From a virus, in the IMG/VR virus record IMGVR_UViG_3300007609_000003, positions 62,001 to 126,000 of that record: a stretch of DNA of 64,000 nucleotides; one strand, 5' to 3'. The notes below the pieces were generated by a model that searched no databases, had not been told where the DNA came from, and was given only the letters and a program-made list of their open reading frames with translations. Positions 39,446 to 48,472 of the stretch are shown here, piece by piece. The first letter of the stretch is position 1. The number at the start of each line of letters is the position of its first letter. Position numbers and translations under genes: made by a program.

Positions 39446-40516
39446 TCAACCTAACATCTTTTCAATTGTTTTTGGATTTACTTCTAATACAAAAGCAGCA
39501 TTATCTTGGAAACCAAATGTAATAAGTATCTTATCTTTATAATGACACATACCAGCTGCAAACTCGGTATGGCCGTTCATAAGTGAGAAGTCTTTTGAAT
39601 ACTTAATGATATTCCAATCCTTATCGAATAGAATAAAGCGGTGACGATATACACCGTCCTTTCGACCAACCTCGCTCTTAAATAGATCAACATCGTGAGT
39701 AAGTGTTAGGTAGTTGTCTCCTACCGGTATTACCTGCGATCCACCGCGAGGATCCTTACTTAAAAAGTTACCAGATGCCTGTAAGTGTACCGTTTCAGAC
39801 TCAACCCAATTTGACTCGAATACTTTATCGTCGGTTGGTGTTTCCGCAACTTTTACAACCTCGACTGGGTTACACCACTTTACATATTCAAACGGACGAT
39901 CCGCAACTGGCATCCAGTTCTTTTCACAATATGAGTTCTTATCTTTTGGCGGATGAATTCTCCATCTTGAAACCTCAACTACGCTATCATCACGTACTTC
40001 AATTTCACAGAGTTCCATCCTTCCTTGACCGTTTGTAGTTGTATCACGTCGAACACCGGATGTAAATAGTTTTCCGTTCCATTCAATTAGACGAGCATCC
40101 TCAAGGCCAACGAAATCCCACATAGGTTCATATGTATCGAACTTACTCGTGTCGATCTTATTAAATCGAGATATCTCAAAGGAATCATTTAGCTCACAGT
40201 AATAGTTTTCTGTTCGCAAGTGCATATCGTTCTCAGGATGAAGATACGTAAGCGGGCCCCATGGATGCTGAAACAGTTTTCTTTCTGAATGGTAAAACGT
40301 ATAGTTTACATGTCTTATATTTACAACAAGTTTACCGTCTATATTTAATATAGACGGGTTCATTAAACCTGTACCGTTTGTAAGATTAGAAGGGATAATG
40401 AGGGGGTGTATGTCACCCCCATCATTTAAAACGTTTCTTGCTAAGCTATCATTATTACCGTATTGGTATGTACTTTCAACCTGTTGTCCGTCTTTAGTGT
40501 TTTCGAAAAAACTCAT
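39446..40516 (-). CDS. GH130-like beta-propeller glycosidase/phosphorylase
   Basis: The 356-residue protein has features of five-bladed GH130/GH43-type enzymes: GLMNPSILNIDGKLVVNIR near 50, WDFVGLEDARLIEWNGKLFTSGVRRD near 135-160, and later KWCNPVEVV and NGHTEFAAGMCHYKDKILITFG. The E-D-A-R motif corresponds to E-D-P-R of GH130. The substrate is probably a mannoside-like sugar; activity is not certain. ATG 40516 follows GGAG by 11 bases, preferred over GTG 40528. Confidence 0.7.
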   Translation of the reverse strand: MSFFENTKDGQQVESTYQYGNNDSLARNVLNDGGDIHPLIIPSNLTNGTGLMNPSILNIDGKLVVNIRHVNYTFYHSERKLFQHPWGPLTYLHPENDMHLRTENYYCELNDSFEISRFNKIDTSKFDTYEPMWDFVGLEDARLIEWNGKLFTSGVRRDTTTNGQGRMELCEIEVRDDSVVEVSRWRIHPPKDKNSYCEKNWMPVADRPFEYVKWCNPVEVVKVAETPTDDKVFESNWVESETVHLQASGNFLSKDPRGGSQVIPVGDNYLTLTHDVDLFKSEVGRKDGVYRHRFILFDKDWNIIKYSKDFSLMNGHTEFAAGMCHYKDKILITFGFQDNAAFVLEVNPKTIEKMLG

Positions 40517-40551
40517 AATATATTTCACTCCATCATAAAACTAGAAGTGAC

Positions 40552-42516
40552 TTATTTTTTGTCAACTTCTTCCTTTAGTTTATTTATCGCGTCGATCATG
40601 ATTGCGATTAACGGAATATAAGAAACTGTTCTTTGTCCTTTTCCGTTCTTTCTTACCAATTCTGGCATTACTTTTTCAAGTTCTTGAGCCATAACACCGT
40701 AGCTTAGTTCTTTTGTGTCTTTCCAATTAAACTTATATGTATCAATCTTGTCAAGCATTGAGAAGCTATCCTCGATCGATTGAACATTTTCTTTAACTGT
40801 AGCATCTGATAGTGAATTGAAGCTCGTTGCTGATAGCTCTCCAGATGATGGGTTAAAGTATAGTTTAGAGGCGGTTGATGTTACCGTTTGAACCGATCCA
40901 GTTGCAGCTACGAACACTGGGTAGAAATCGGCATCAGTTGTAGTGTCGTTTGTTGCTTGTAGTTCAGTTGCTGAAGCACTTGCCGACTCAGGTCCTTGAA
41001 TACCCTGGATACCTTGGCCACCGTTGATACCCTGTACACCCTGCTCTCCAGTAATACCTTGTATACCTTGAGCACCAGTTATACCTTGAATGCCCTGTTC
41101 TCCGGTAATACCTTGGATACCCTGAACACCTTGTACACCTTGAGCGCCAGTCGTACCCTGAATACCTTGGGCACCAGTTCCACCGTTTGCACCATCAGCA
41201 CCAGTAATACCTTGGATACCTTGCGGCCCAACTGTACCTTGAACACCTTGGGCACCAGTTCCACCATCAACACCATCGGCGCCCGTAATACCTTGAGGAC
41301 CCTGAGGTCCTTGAATACCCTGGTTACCAGTTCCGTCGGTACCCTGAATACCTTGTTCACCAGTTATACCCTGCGTACCTTGAGGTCCTTGAATACCCTG
41401 GTTACCAGTTCCATCAGTACCTTGAATACCTTGTTCACCAGTAATGCCTTGAGCACCAGTGATACCTTGGATACCTTGAATACCCTGGTTACCAGTTCCG
41501 TCAGTACCCTGAATACCCTGTTCACCAGTTATACCTTGGATACCTTGCTCACCCGTTGTACCTTGGATAGCAGTACCTTGAATACCCTGAACACCCTGCT
41601 CTCCAGTAATACCTTGTATACCTTGAATACCTTGGATACCTTGATTACCAGTTCCGTCAGTACCCTGAATACCCTGTTCGCCAGTAATACCCTGAATACC
41701 CTGTTCTCCGGCACCAGTAATACCTTGAACGCCTTGTTCTCCAGTAATACCCTGAATACCTTGTTCGCCAGTCGTACCTTGAATAGCAGTACCTTGAACA
41801 CCTTGCTCACCAGTGATACCTTGAATACCCTGTTCTCCAGTGATACCTTGGACACCTTGAATACCCTGATTACCAGTTCCGTCAGTACCTTGGATACCTT
41901 GAGCACCAGTTCCAGTGATACCTTGAATACCCTGGCTACCTTGAGCACCCTGTGCGCCGTCAATACCTTGTATCCCTTGGACGCCTTGCTCACCGGTAAT
42001 ACCCTGTGTACCTTGTATAGATATACCTTGAATACCTTGGATACCTTGAGGGCCAACGATGTCTCCGGTGTTAATCCAATCAGTTCCATTCCAAACCCAG
42101 AGATCTGTGGTTGCTTCGTCAATTACACCGTCTGCGAGAGAAGGAGTAGGAAACGCAGCCGTGAGTGTGGCCTGAGGATCGTTCGGTGGATCTACATTAA
42201 CATCAGGAACGGATCCTAAAACTTTAAATGGATCGCCCTTTGTACCTTGGAGACCTTGTGCACCCTGAACACCAAGAAGACCCTGAATACCTTGGATACC
42301 CTGGATACCTTGAGGTCCAAAGATAGTACTTCCGTCTATCCAATTACGTGTACCATCTTCATCAGATGTAAGTATGTAACCATTCGCATTAGGTACACCG
42401 AGATCTGGTTCTGTTTCAGATAAAGTAATAAACTCATATCTTTCTTCAGATACCTCATCGGACGGAGTTTTTGTTATTCTACCCGATACGGTAGAATCGG
42501 ATATAAATCTAACCAT
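40552..42516 (-). CDS. collagen-like tail fibre with peptidase S74 chaperone (module B)
   Basis: The 654-residue fibre has an N-terminal virion-binding part (1-65), a short Gly-x-Gln-Gly tract, one W-x-W knob (about 95-155) and a long collagen-like tract (about 155-510) with ITGEQG/TDGTGNQG units. The C-terminal intramolecular chaperone carries the self-cleavage dyad Ser570/Lys575 in SLSDATVKEN and YGVMAQELEKVMPELV. S74 domains trimerise fibres and then cut themselves off. It is paralogous to the fibre at 59372, and the two genes upstream of each are paralogous too. Confidence 0.9.
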   Translation of the reverse strand: MVRFISDSTVSGRITKTPSDEVSEERYEFITLSETEPDLGVPNANGYILTSDEDGTRNWIDGSTIFGPQGIQGIQGIQGLLGVQGAQGLQGTKGDPFKVLGSVPDVNVDPPNDPQATLTAAFPTPSLADGVIDEATTDLWVWNGTDWINTGDIVGPQGIQGIQGISIQGTQGITGEQGVQGIQGIDGAQGAQGSQGIQGITGTGAQGIQGTDGTGNQGIQGVQGITGEQGIQGITGEQGVQGTAIQGTTGEQGIQGITGEQGVQGITGAGEQGIQGITGEQGIQGTDGTGNQGIQGIQGIQGITGEQGVQGIQGTAIQGTTGEQGIQGITGEQGIQGTDGTGNQGIQGIQGITGAQGITGEQGIQGTDGTGNQGIQGPQGTQGITGEQGIQGTDGTGNQGIQGPQGPQGITGADGVDGGTGAQGVQGTVGPQGIQGITGADGANGGTGAQGIQGTTGAQGVQGVQGIQGITGEQGIQGITGAQGIQGITGEQGVQGINGGQGIQGIQGPESASASATELQATNDTTTDADFYPVFVAATGSVQTVTSTASKLYFNPSSGELSATSFNSLSDATVKENVQSIEDSFSMLDKIDTYKFNWKDTKELSYGVMAQELEKVMPELVRKNGKGQRTVSYIPLIAIMIDAINKLKEEVDKK

Positions 42517-42518
42517 TT

Positions 42519-42983
42519 TTATTCAACTCCAACGTGTTCGTTCGATGTTTTCTCTTCAGCTGAAACCCAAATATCAATAACGTTTTCTACTTCTGCTTTT
42601 ATCTGTAGAGTATCACCGGAGACGGTATTTGCCGTTCTCTTTAGTAGACTTCTACCTTGCAATGGAACTAGCGCCGTATCACCGGCAGGTATATCAACCT
42701 TTGCAACTTCTATCGTCTCGTCGTTTTCAGTTACATAGATTATTTCTATAAATCTTGTTACCGTATCCTTATTCTTTGCTGCAATCGGAGTAAGAAAGAA
42801 TATCTCTCCTGGTCTGATTGCGCGCGTGTCATCCGTTGGATCGCGATCCGGAAACTTGTTTGATGCATCAGGAACTGAAAAGTCCGGTGCTTCTGCAACT
42901 GTCACAAAGGTGTTTGCAACATCTGCTTGTATAATTCTTAATGGTTTACCCGTTGATGGGGTTCTACATGTAATGCGTGCCAT
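42519..42983 (-). CDS. small beta-rich fibre-associated protein (module B)
   Basis: A 154-residue beta-rich protein with EIFFLTPIAAKNKDTVTRFIEIIYVTENDETIEVAKVDIPAGDTALVPLQG and a QIKAEVENVIDIWVSAEEK end. The same layout (TPL.IANRD..TVYVSVRI, DRLEVKATSNSTVDATISYT) is seen in the protein at 61707, so the two are paralogues. Each lies between a large structural protein and an S74 fibre. It is probably a connector or tail decoration; the family is not recognised. Confidence 0.78.
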   Translation of the reverse strand: MARITCRTPSTGKPLRIIQADVANTFVTVAEAPDFSVPDASNKFPDRDPTDDTRAIRPGEIFFLTPIAAKNKDTVTRFIEIIYVTENDETIEVAKVDIPAGDTALVPLQGRSLLKRTANTVSGDTLQIKAEVENVIDIWVSAEEKTSNEHVGVE

Positions 42984-42986
42984 TAT

Positions 42987-44609
42987 TTAAAAACTCCTTG
43001 CGATTGCTGCTCTTGTGGCAATTCTATTTACTGCTTGATCGAATGGTGGTCCGGATAGTTCCCCTGTGTCAGCGTCAATCTTCATGCCGCCAACGAATAG
43101 CGCAGAACCTTGATCGTCTTGTCCAGAAGCAATAACTACTCCGTTATTTAATTCCAAAATACTTTCTTCTATCGTCGTCTTATTTCTTGCTGGCGGAATG
43201 CGAGTAAGAGCAACACCGGTCATAATTGAGTTCCAGGTATGACCGATAGCCGTGATAGTCGAAGGTTCTGAAACCTTTGTTGGATTGTTTATTGTATTAA
43301 TTAACGCGGCCGTGAGCGCTGTAATGATCGTATCCGCTGCAGCATTTACTCCAGGAAGAGCTATCATTGCGTCTCTCATAAACTCAAAGGACCGAATAAA
43401 TGCTGCTTCCTTATCGAGTGAGTATGCCTTATCACCTTCGAGATCAAAAAGGCCTCGACCAAAGTCAAGCATTGGTTTTTCGTTTGCTGTTTGAAGAACC
43501 CATTCCATTGACTGTAGGAAATTTCTACCGTCGCGACGAGTAAATTCCTCGTCCTGCGCGTCCCAAGTAGAAGTAAATCCGTTATCCTCGAGATCGCTCC
43601 ACATATCATCAATGATCGTGTTTGCTGCAGCATCGATCGCCTGGTATGCCGCGGTCTGAATTGTAAGTGTACCTTCAGCAACTTCGGTTGGAGAAACGAT
43701 ATCACGAGTACCGCTTGCGACCATCGTAAAGTCGCCAAACTGAGTCGAACATGCCGAGAGAAGGATCTGACCGCCCGAGAGTGCAAGGAAGTGTTTGTGA
43801 GCCCAAAGGCTAATCGCGTTTACCGCGTTGATCATTGCGCCGTTCTTTGCGCAGTAGCCGATACCGTTATGAGAAACAGGAGTAGCACCCCATGCCATAA
43901 TGTTTGGATAGATACTATATGGAGAACAGACTGCGCCATCAGCAATAATCACACCGGCGCCTCTACCTATGAGAGGGTTTGCATTGTCTCTATCGAGCGG
44001 TGGAGCAATCGTATCCCAGAAAGGAGTAGTTCTTACAACGCATTTGTGAACGTATGGAGTTCTACGAATAACCGCGCCTGGTCTGAACGATACCGCGAAA
44101 CCTTCGGTAGGGTTGTCCAGACTGTCGAGTCTCCAACCTTCAAAGACGAATCCTTCTACGAAACAACCGGATCCAAGTCTAAGAACGTTCTTTTCTTCAT
44201 AGCCTGCTTCTGGTTTCAGGATAGTAGATCTGTGGCAGGTACGAAGAAGGCAGTTATCCGGAACGTCGATATGACCCTGTGTTTCAAACTCACCAGGTCC
44301 TACGTCGATAAGAGTAAGCTCGCCGTCTCTTGTATTTGCTTCTTCAACCGCTCTTTCGATAGTTAGGAAGGCGTCGTCCCATGTAGTCCCTAATACGTTG
44401 TTTGCATCGCTGCCGTTCTTTTGAACGTAATAAACGTTCTTAACAGGATTCGTACCAGTGAACTTAATTATTTCTTCAGTACCCTCACGATCTACTTTCG
44501 TAAAGATATTACCATCATATGTATTGACGGCCAATTCGCCTAAAACGAGCTGGTCTGTAGTTGGTACCTTGCCAACTACATTAGATAATCTATGTTTGAT
44601 TATAGCCAC
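42987..44609 (-). CDS. large virion structural protein, fibre module B
   Basis: The 540-residue protein starts with RLSNVVGKVPTTDQLVLGELAVNTYDGNIFTKVD, a common N-terminal motif of marine phage tail fibre proteins. A right-handed beta-helix-like part follows (LTIERAVEEANTRDGELTLIDVGPGEFETQGHIDVPDNCLLRT), as in pectate-lyase-fold proteins. The stretch GGQILLSACSTQFGDFTMVASG also occurs in the edge gene at 62123, which is thus a paralogue. It begins 31 bases after a late octamer. Probably a baseplate-proximal fibre or tail-spike-like protein. Confidence 0.8.
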   Translation of the reverse strand: MAIIKHRLSNVVGKVPTTDQLVLGELAVNTYDGNIFTKVDREGTEEIIKFTGTNPVKNVYYVQKNGSDANNVLGTTWDDAFLTIERAVEEANTRDGELTLIDVGPGEFETQGHIDVPDNCLLRTCHRSTILKPEAGYEEKNVLRLGSGCFVEGFVFEGWRLDSLDNPTEGFAVSFRPGAVIRRTPYVHKCVVRTTPFWDTIAPPLDRDNANPLIGRGAGVIIADGAVCSPYSIYPNIMAWGATPVSHNGIGYCAKNGAMINAVNAISLWAHKHFLALSGGQILLSACSTQFGDFTMVASGTRDIVSPTEVAEGTLTIQTAAYQAIDAAANTIIDDMWSDLEDNGFTSTWDAQDEEFTRRDGRNFLQSMEWVLQTANEKPMLDFGRGLFDLEGDKAYSLDKEAAFIRSFEFMRDAMIALPGVNAAADTIITALTAALINTINNPTKVSEPSTITAIGHTWNSIMTGVALTRIPPARNKTTIEESILELNNGVVIASGQDDQGSALFVGGMKIDADTGELSGPPFDQAVNRIATRAAIARSF

Positions 44610-44640
44610 TTTTACACCCTAAACTTATTCTGTTTTCTTT

Positions 44641-44648
44641 TATTTATA
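44641..44648 (-). promoter_or_regulatory. late promoter octamer for fibre module B
   Basis: TATAAATA on the minus strand, 31 bases before the start at 44609. Confidence 0.78.
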
Positions 44649-44650
44649 AT

Positions 44651-44869
44651 TTAATAACTGCCGCCGTCGATCACGTTATCGTCTCCACTAATCGAAAGAA
44701 TAGTGGACGCGTCCGTTGGGACTATCGTATTCGTTGCTGCGTCGTAAGTTAAAATTTCATTATTTGCTGCGTCAGCAAGATCAACATCGGCTAGGTCAAA
44801 GATGGATCGAGTGACCACTCCAGAGTGTTGATTTACAAAAACTTTTATCTTTTCTCTATTTGAAATCAT
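44651..44869 (-). CDS. small virion-type protein, unknown function
   Basis: A 72-residue protein with the repeated LADVDLADAANNEILTYDAATNTIVPTD pattern, familiar from fibre and adaptor proteins of marine phages. Two bases separate it from the gene at 44872. It is probably a small adaptor. Confidence 0.68.
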   Translation of the reverse strand: MISNREKIKVFVNQHSGVVTRSIFDLADVDLADAANNEILTYDAATNTIVPTDASTILSISGDDNVIDGGSY

Positions 44870-44871
44870 GC

Positions 44872-45213
44872 TTATGTTACCGTTACAGTTGGTACTATTT
44901 TTAAAACCCCTTCGAGGATCTTTGTTTTATCGCCCGAAGGGTTGACCATTATAATATCATAAACATAGTTTCCAGAATCGATGTTTTCAGTACTCTCAGC
45001 AGGTATAGCAAACTCTAAAATGTTATTTGCCGTCGATAGGACAGTAACTTCGGCATTTGCTACAGGATCTGAAGAATAATGTTTGCGAAAACTCGAATGA
45101 AAAGTTCGATTGTCTAGAGTAAAAACTTCACCGGCATTCAATTCATAGGTTATCTCAAGGTCTATTGAAAAATCAGTACCTTTATTTACATATAAATTAG
45201 CCTGAGTCGTCAT
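44872..45213 (-). CDS. small beta-rich virion protein
   Basis: A 113-residue beta-sandwich-like protein (ANLYVNKGTDFSIDLEITYE, SGNYVYDIIMVNPSGDKTKILEGVLKIVPTVTV). The closing NYVYDI...GDKTKILEGVL pattern resembles N-terminal BppU-like baseplate-binding domains, and proteins of this shape occur beside fibre genes. A late octamer precedes it. Confidence 0.68.
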   Translation of the reverse strand: MTTQANLYVNKGTDFSIDLEITYELNAGEVFTLDNRTFHSSFRKHYSSDPVANAEVTVLSTANNILEFAIPAESTENIDSGNYVYDIIMVNPSGDKTKILEGVLKIVPTVTVT

Positions 45214-45240
45214 TTGAAAAACCTATTAATCCTTTACCTT

Positions 45241-45248
45241 TATTTATA
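45241..45248 (-). promoter_or_regulatory. late promoter octamer upstream of 44872-45213
   Basis: TATAAATA on the minus strand, 27 bases before the start at 45213. Confidence 0.75.
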
Positions 45249-45256
45249 AAAAAGTT

Positions 45257-46282
45257 TTACTCTGAAACGAGCCATCTATCATTTTTAAGAGTCCAATCAA
45301 CAACTTCTGAGATTCTTTCACGCACTGTTTTCGATGGAACCCATCCCATCTCTGCCATCTTACTACCGTCCAACGCATAACGAAGATCGTGACCTGGTCG
45401 ACTCGAGTGGAAATCAACGAATTCGTAGTTCAATTCTTTACCCTGTGCCTCTGCAATGATCTTTGCGAGTTCGTAGTTATCAATCTCTTCAGCGCCAACG
45501 ATATTAAACTTAGGACACTTTGCTCCACCCCATTCTAATTCTGTTACGTCTTTGTCAAGGAGAAAATGAACTGCATCGGCCACGTCTTCGGCGTGAATGT
45601 AATGTCTCGATCCGGCAACGGTCTTTGTGTGGTCACTATGGATAGTAATCTTTTCACCGTCTCTTGCTCTCTTAATACACATAGGAATGTATTTCTCAGG
45701 ATGCTGTCTCTCACCGAATACGTTCATAGTATGAGTAATGTAGATTGGAAGACCGTATGTGTTTTCATATGCAACCGCGAGTTCTTCTCCACCTGCCTTT
45801 GATGCGCTGTATGGATTCGTTGAATTGTATCTATCGTTCTCTTTATACTTAATGCCATCCGGTGCAGGACCAAAGACTTCGTCTGTACTGAAGTAGATAA
45901 ATCTTTCGAGGTTGTCCTTCTGAGCCTTTGCGAACTCCAATATATTACAGGTTCCTACGACGTTGTCAAGGACAAATTCCATCGGGTACTCGATCGAACG
46001 GTCAACATGGGATCCTGCCGCAAGGTGAGCAATGTAATCTACCTTTCCTATTTCGGCGCGAATAAGTGGATTGAGCTCTGCTTTCAGATCGTGGAATACA
46101 ACCTTTACTCGCTTTTTCGTTTCGTCATCAAACTCTTGTAGAGCATCATTTAAGCGATTTAGATTTCCACTGTAATCCAATCTATCGAGTGTAACTACTT
46201 CCCAGTCTGTCTCTTTTAACACTTTATTTACGAGGTGGTGAGCAATAAATCCAGCTCCGCCAGTAATCAAAATTCTTTTCAT
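45257..46282 (-). CDS. rmlB: dTDP-glucose 4,6-dehydratase-like SDR enzyme
   Basis: The 341-residue extended SDR has the NAD-binding ITGGAGFIA (6-14), HLAAGSHVDRS (86-96), the FSTDEVFG loop with catalytic Asp/Glu (131-138) and the YSASK pair Tyr158/Lys162. SHVDRS and TDEVFG are typical of RmlB, which makes dTDP-4-keto-6-deoxyglucose, the entry to rhamnose and other deoxysugars. None of the later rhamnose genes is in the window, so it may feed the host pathway or act on another nucleotide sugar. A GATAAATA late-like octamer lies at 46310-46317. Confidence 0.85.
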   Translation of the reverse strand: MKRILITGGAGFIAHHLVNKVLKETDWEVVTLDRLDYSGNLNRLNDALQEFDDETKKRVKVVFHDLKAELNPLIRAEIGKVDYIAHLAAGSHVDRSIEYPMEFVLDNVVGTCNILEFAKAQKDNLERFIYFSTDEVFGPAPDGIKYKENDRYNSTNPYSASKAGGEELAVAYENTYGLPIYITHTMNVFGERQHPEKYIPMCIKRARDGEKITIHSDHTKTVAGSRHYIHAEDVADAVHFLLDKDVTELEWGGAKCPKFNIVGAEEIDNYELAKIIAEAQGKELNYEFVDFHSSRPGHDLRYALDGSKMAEMGWVPSKTVRERISEVVDWTLKNDRWLVSE

Positions 46283-46309
46283 AGTATAGACTCCTTGTTC
46301 AATATAGTT

Positions 46310-46317
46310 TATTTATC
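46310..46317 (-). promoter_or_regulatory. late promoter variant GATAAATA upstream of rmlB
   Basis: GATAAATA on the minus strand, 28 bases before the rmlB start, at the end of the sulfotransferase gene. One mismatch to the octamer. Confidence 0.4.
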
Positions 46318-47143
46318 CTACGACATCTGGATAAAAAGAGCGGTAGAACCACGGGTTTTCTTCGACGACTCTCTTATGAAAACCTTCTGATAGCTTTCTT
46401 GTTGGTTCTTTCCATGGCATAAGTGTAGGTTTCGTATGATGATCTGTCTTTTCTCGGAAGTACGCATTATCGTGTTCAAACATATGTGACTGTTGGATAT
46501 TATTTAAATCGTGATCGAACGGTTGTAGACCAAGGAAATCATATATACGCTTTAACATATAGTTTGGATCTCGAAGAAGGTCCTCATAACGAATAAACTT
46601 TACTCTTGACGGATCCTGTTGAAATAGATCGACATACTTTGGTATCTCGTGTCTTAGCGTAGCCGAGAAAGAGTTTGTTTCCTGGAAGTGATACGCGTAC
46701 TTCTCTGTTTCAGACATAGAACCGTATAGAGTATGGTCGTCGCCAAAGGTATGTAGAGCCTTTATCTTATCGTTGACTCGATCAAAACTTTCTACGATAT
46801 CTCTAAGATCTCGAACAGTAACGAGGATCTTTGCGTTCGGAAATAAATGATGCAGACCCGACCAGTGTCTTGATTTTGATATCACGGTTGGTTTATCTGT
46901 GATACCTTCGTACCAACCGCGAGTAGCTCCAATTGCCATACCATAGACGGCATCATCGGCCTGTTCACAGCTCATCGCTTGAAAGGATTCAGAGTATCTC
47001 GATTTAATAAGGATCTGTTCGCTGAGTATCTGTGGAAAGACGTCGGTCGCTGTCGTAAATACTTCAGGGTTCTGCTGTAATAGATTCATTAGGACGGTCG
47101 ACCCTGTTCGAGGTAGACCGCCACAAAAGTTTAATCGTTTCAT
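46313..47143 (-). CDS. sulfotransferase
   Basis: The 276-residue protein has the PAPS-binding loop GLPRTGSTVLMNLL (9-22) and the 3'-phosphate motif KILVTVRDLRDIVESF (105-120; Arg111 and Ser119). The C-terminal FIRYEDLLRDPNYMLKRIYDFLGL segment is also typical of sulfotransferases. It should transfer sulfate from PAPS to a sugar or tyrosine. An APS-kinase-like gene at 16139 could supply PAPS. A late octamer lies about 28 bases upstream. Confidence 0.88.
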   Translation of the reverse strand: MKRLNFCGGLPRTGSTVLMNLLQQNPEVFTTATDVFPQILSEQILIKSRYSESFQAMSCEQADDAVYGMAIGATRGWYEGITDKPTVISKSRHWSGLHHLFPNAKILVTVRDLRDIVESFDRVNDKIKALHTFGDDHTLYGSMSETEKYAYHFQETNSFSATLRHEIPKYVDLFQQDPSRVKFIRYEDLLRDPNYMLKRIYDFLGLQPFDHDLNNIQQSHMFEHDNAYFREKTDHHTKPTLMPWKEPTRKLSEGFHKRVVEENPWFYRSFYPDVVG

Positions 47144-47170
47144 AATATAGCTTTCGTTGTTTCACAAGAT

Positions 47171-47178
47171 TATTTATA
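47171..47178 (-). promoter_or_regulatory. late promoter octamer upstream of the sulfotransferase
   Basis: TATAAATA on the minus strand, 28 bases before the start at 47143; it overlaps the last codon of the preceding gene. Confidence 0.75.
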
Positions 47179-47419
47179 CCTGATGTCCTGCCCTGGTTGT
47201 CGTGGCCTGTAGGAGATTACCAACGCTGGTTGCGTTTCCGTCAGAAGCAAATGAGAACTTTTGAATCGTATTGGGTGAACTAACATAACCTGATGTTACT
47301 CCGTAAGAGTTTGGAACTGGAGTTGGCGCATTAAACGCATCCGCGGTCGCCTTACCGTTAAAGTAGACTCCGTCGGAATACTCTGTAAAGAAGAAGTTTT
47401 CTGTTATATCGACTGGCAT
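47174..47419 (-). CDS. remnant kelch-like protein with one repeat
   Basis: This 81-residue ORF keeps the full N-terminal anchor of the paralogue at 47447 (MPVDITENFFFTEYSDGV...) and then a single degenerate repeat (GYVSSPNTIQKFSFASDGNATSVGNLLQA), lacking the double glycine. It ends RAGHQV like the others. A 103-base near-identical repeat marks its origin by duplication, followed by loss of five repeats. It still has an intact frame and its own late promoter, so it may be expressed as an anchor without a propeller. Confidence 0.65.
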   Translation of the reverse strand: MPVDITENFFFTEYSDGVYFNGKATADAFNAPTPVPNSYGVTSGYVSSPNTIQKFSFASDGNATSVGNLLQATTTRAGHQV

Positions 47420-47452
47420 GAATAAATCCTACTTTGTTTAGTCTATTTATAC
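47350..47452. repeat. 103-bp direct repeat, copy 1
   Basis: It matches 48370-48472 with a single mismatch at 47408. It spans a late promoter, leader and the first codons of a kelch-like gene. Confidence 0.9.
47444..47451 (-). promoter_or_regulatory. late promoter octamer upstream of the remnant kelch-like gene
   Basis: TATAAATA on the minus strand, 25 bases before the start at 47419, within the 103-bp repeat. Confidence 0.72.
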
Positions 47453-48439
47453 CTGAGCGCCAGAACCAGATGTCGTGTTTCCTACTATTAGATCGCCAAC
47501 ATCAGTTGCGTTTGCATCAGAAGCAAAAGGGTACTTATCTATTGCATTTGCTCTTGTTGACACAGGTTCAAATCCGCCTGCAACGTACCCAGACGCATTA
47601 CTTGATACACCTGCCGCCAGGTTTCTGGCCTGTGTCAAATCACCAACATCCGTTGCATTTGCATCAGACGCAAATGGAAACTTGTCAATCGTATTAACAA
47701 CGCCGGTTGGTATAAATCCGCCTGCGCTATAGCCAGATACATCACTTGAATTTCCAGTTGGGCCTATGTTTGCCTGTGTTAAATCGCCGACGTCCGTCGC
47801 ATTAACATCGGCAGCAAAAGGAAACTTTTGAATTACATTAACCTCGGGGTTGCCGCCAGAAACGTACCCATCTGAGGTGCTTGATTGTCCAGCTGCACGA
47901 TTTTTTATTTCCAACAGATCACCTACGTCTGTTGCATTTGTATCGGTCGCAAATGGAAACTTATCAATAGTATTCACTTGAGGTGGAGAAAAACCACCTG
48001 AAACATAGCCCGACGTCGTACTAATTTGGCCCGAGGCCTCCTGCCTTGCTACTGTTAAATCTCCTACATCAGATGCGTTACCGTCAGAAGCAAATGGGTA
48101 TTTTTCAATTATATTAAAATATTGAACAGGTGGAAAAAACGAGCCTCCATTCGCATAACCGGATACATCACTTGAATTTCCAGTAACACCTGACCGAGTA
48201 CCGGTCAGATCACCAACGTCGGTTGCGTTGCCGTCAGACGATAAAGAAAACTTTTGAATCGTATTTACTCTACCTGATGGACCAGCCCCCCCGGCAGTGT
48301 ACCCACTCGTAGTACCCTGTGCTTGTGTAGGATCTGGCGGTGCTGGTAAATTAAATGCAGTTGCGGTTGCCTTACCGTTAAAGTAGACTCCGTCGGAATA
48401 CTCTGTAAAGAAGAAGTTTTCTGTTATGTCGACTGGCAT
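47447..48439 (-). CDS. six-repeat kelch-like protein, MPVDITENF anchor
   Basis: The 330-residue protein has an anchor (1-40) with ENFFFTEYSDGVYFNGKA and a Pro-rich linker (PAPPDPTQAQ), then six repeats. Several blades vary: AGG replaces SGG in three, and one has NGGSFFPPVQYFN. The end is GSGAQV rather than AGQQV. The anchor is shared only with the remnant at 47174. A late octamer lies in the 103-bp repeat upstream. Confidence 0.76.
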   Translation of the reverse strand: MPVDITENFFFTEYSDGVYFNGKATATAFNLPAPPDPTQAQGTTSGYTAGGAGPSGRVNTIQKFSLSSDGNATDVGDLTGTRSGVTGNSSDVSGYANGGSFFPPVQYFNIIEKYPFASDGNASDVGDLTVARQEASGQISTTSGYVSGGFSPPQVNTIDKFPFATDTNATDVGDLLEIKNRAAGQSSTSDGYVSGGNPEVNVIQKFPFAADVNATDVGDLTQANIGPTGNSSDVSGYSAGGFIPTGVVNTIDKFPFASDANATDVGDLTQARNLAAGVSSNASGYVAGGFEPVSTRANAIDKYPFASDANATDVGDLIVGNTTSGSGAQV

Positions 48440-48472
48440 GAATAAATCCTACTTTGTTTAGTCTATTTATAC
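48370..48472. repeat. 103-bp direct repeat, copy 2
   Basis: Partner of 47350-47452, spaced 1020 bases apart, with one mismatch. Recombination between the two copies would delete one kelch-like gene. Confidence 0.9.
48464..48471 (-). promoter_or_regulatory. late promoter octamer upstream of 47447-48439
   Basis: TATAAATA on the minus strand, 25 bases before the start at 48439, within copy 2 of the repeat. Confidence 0.75.
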
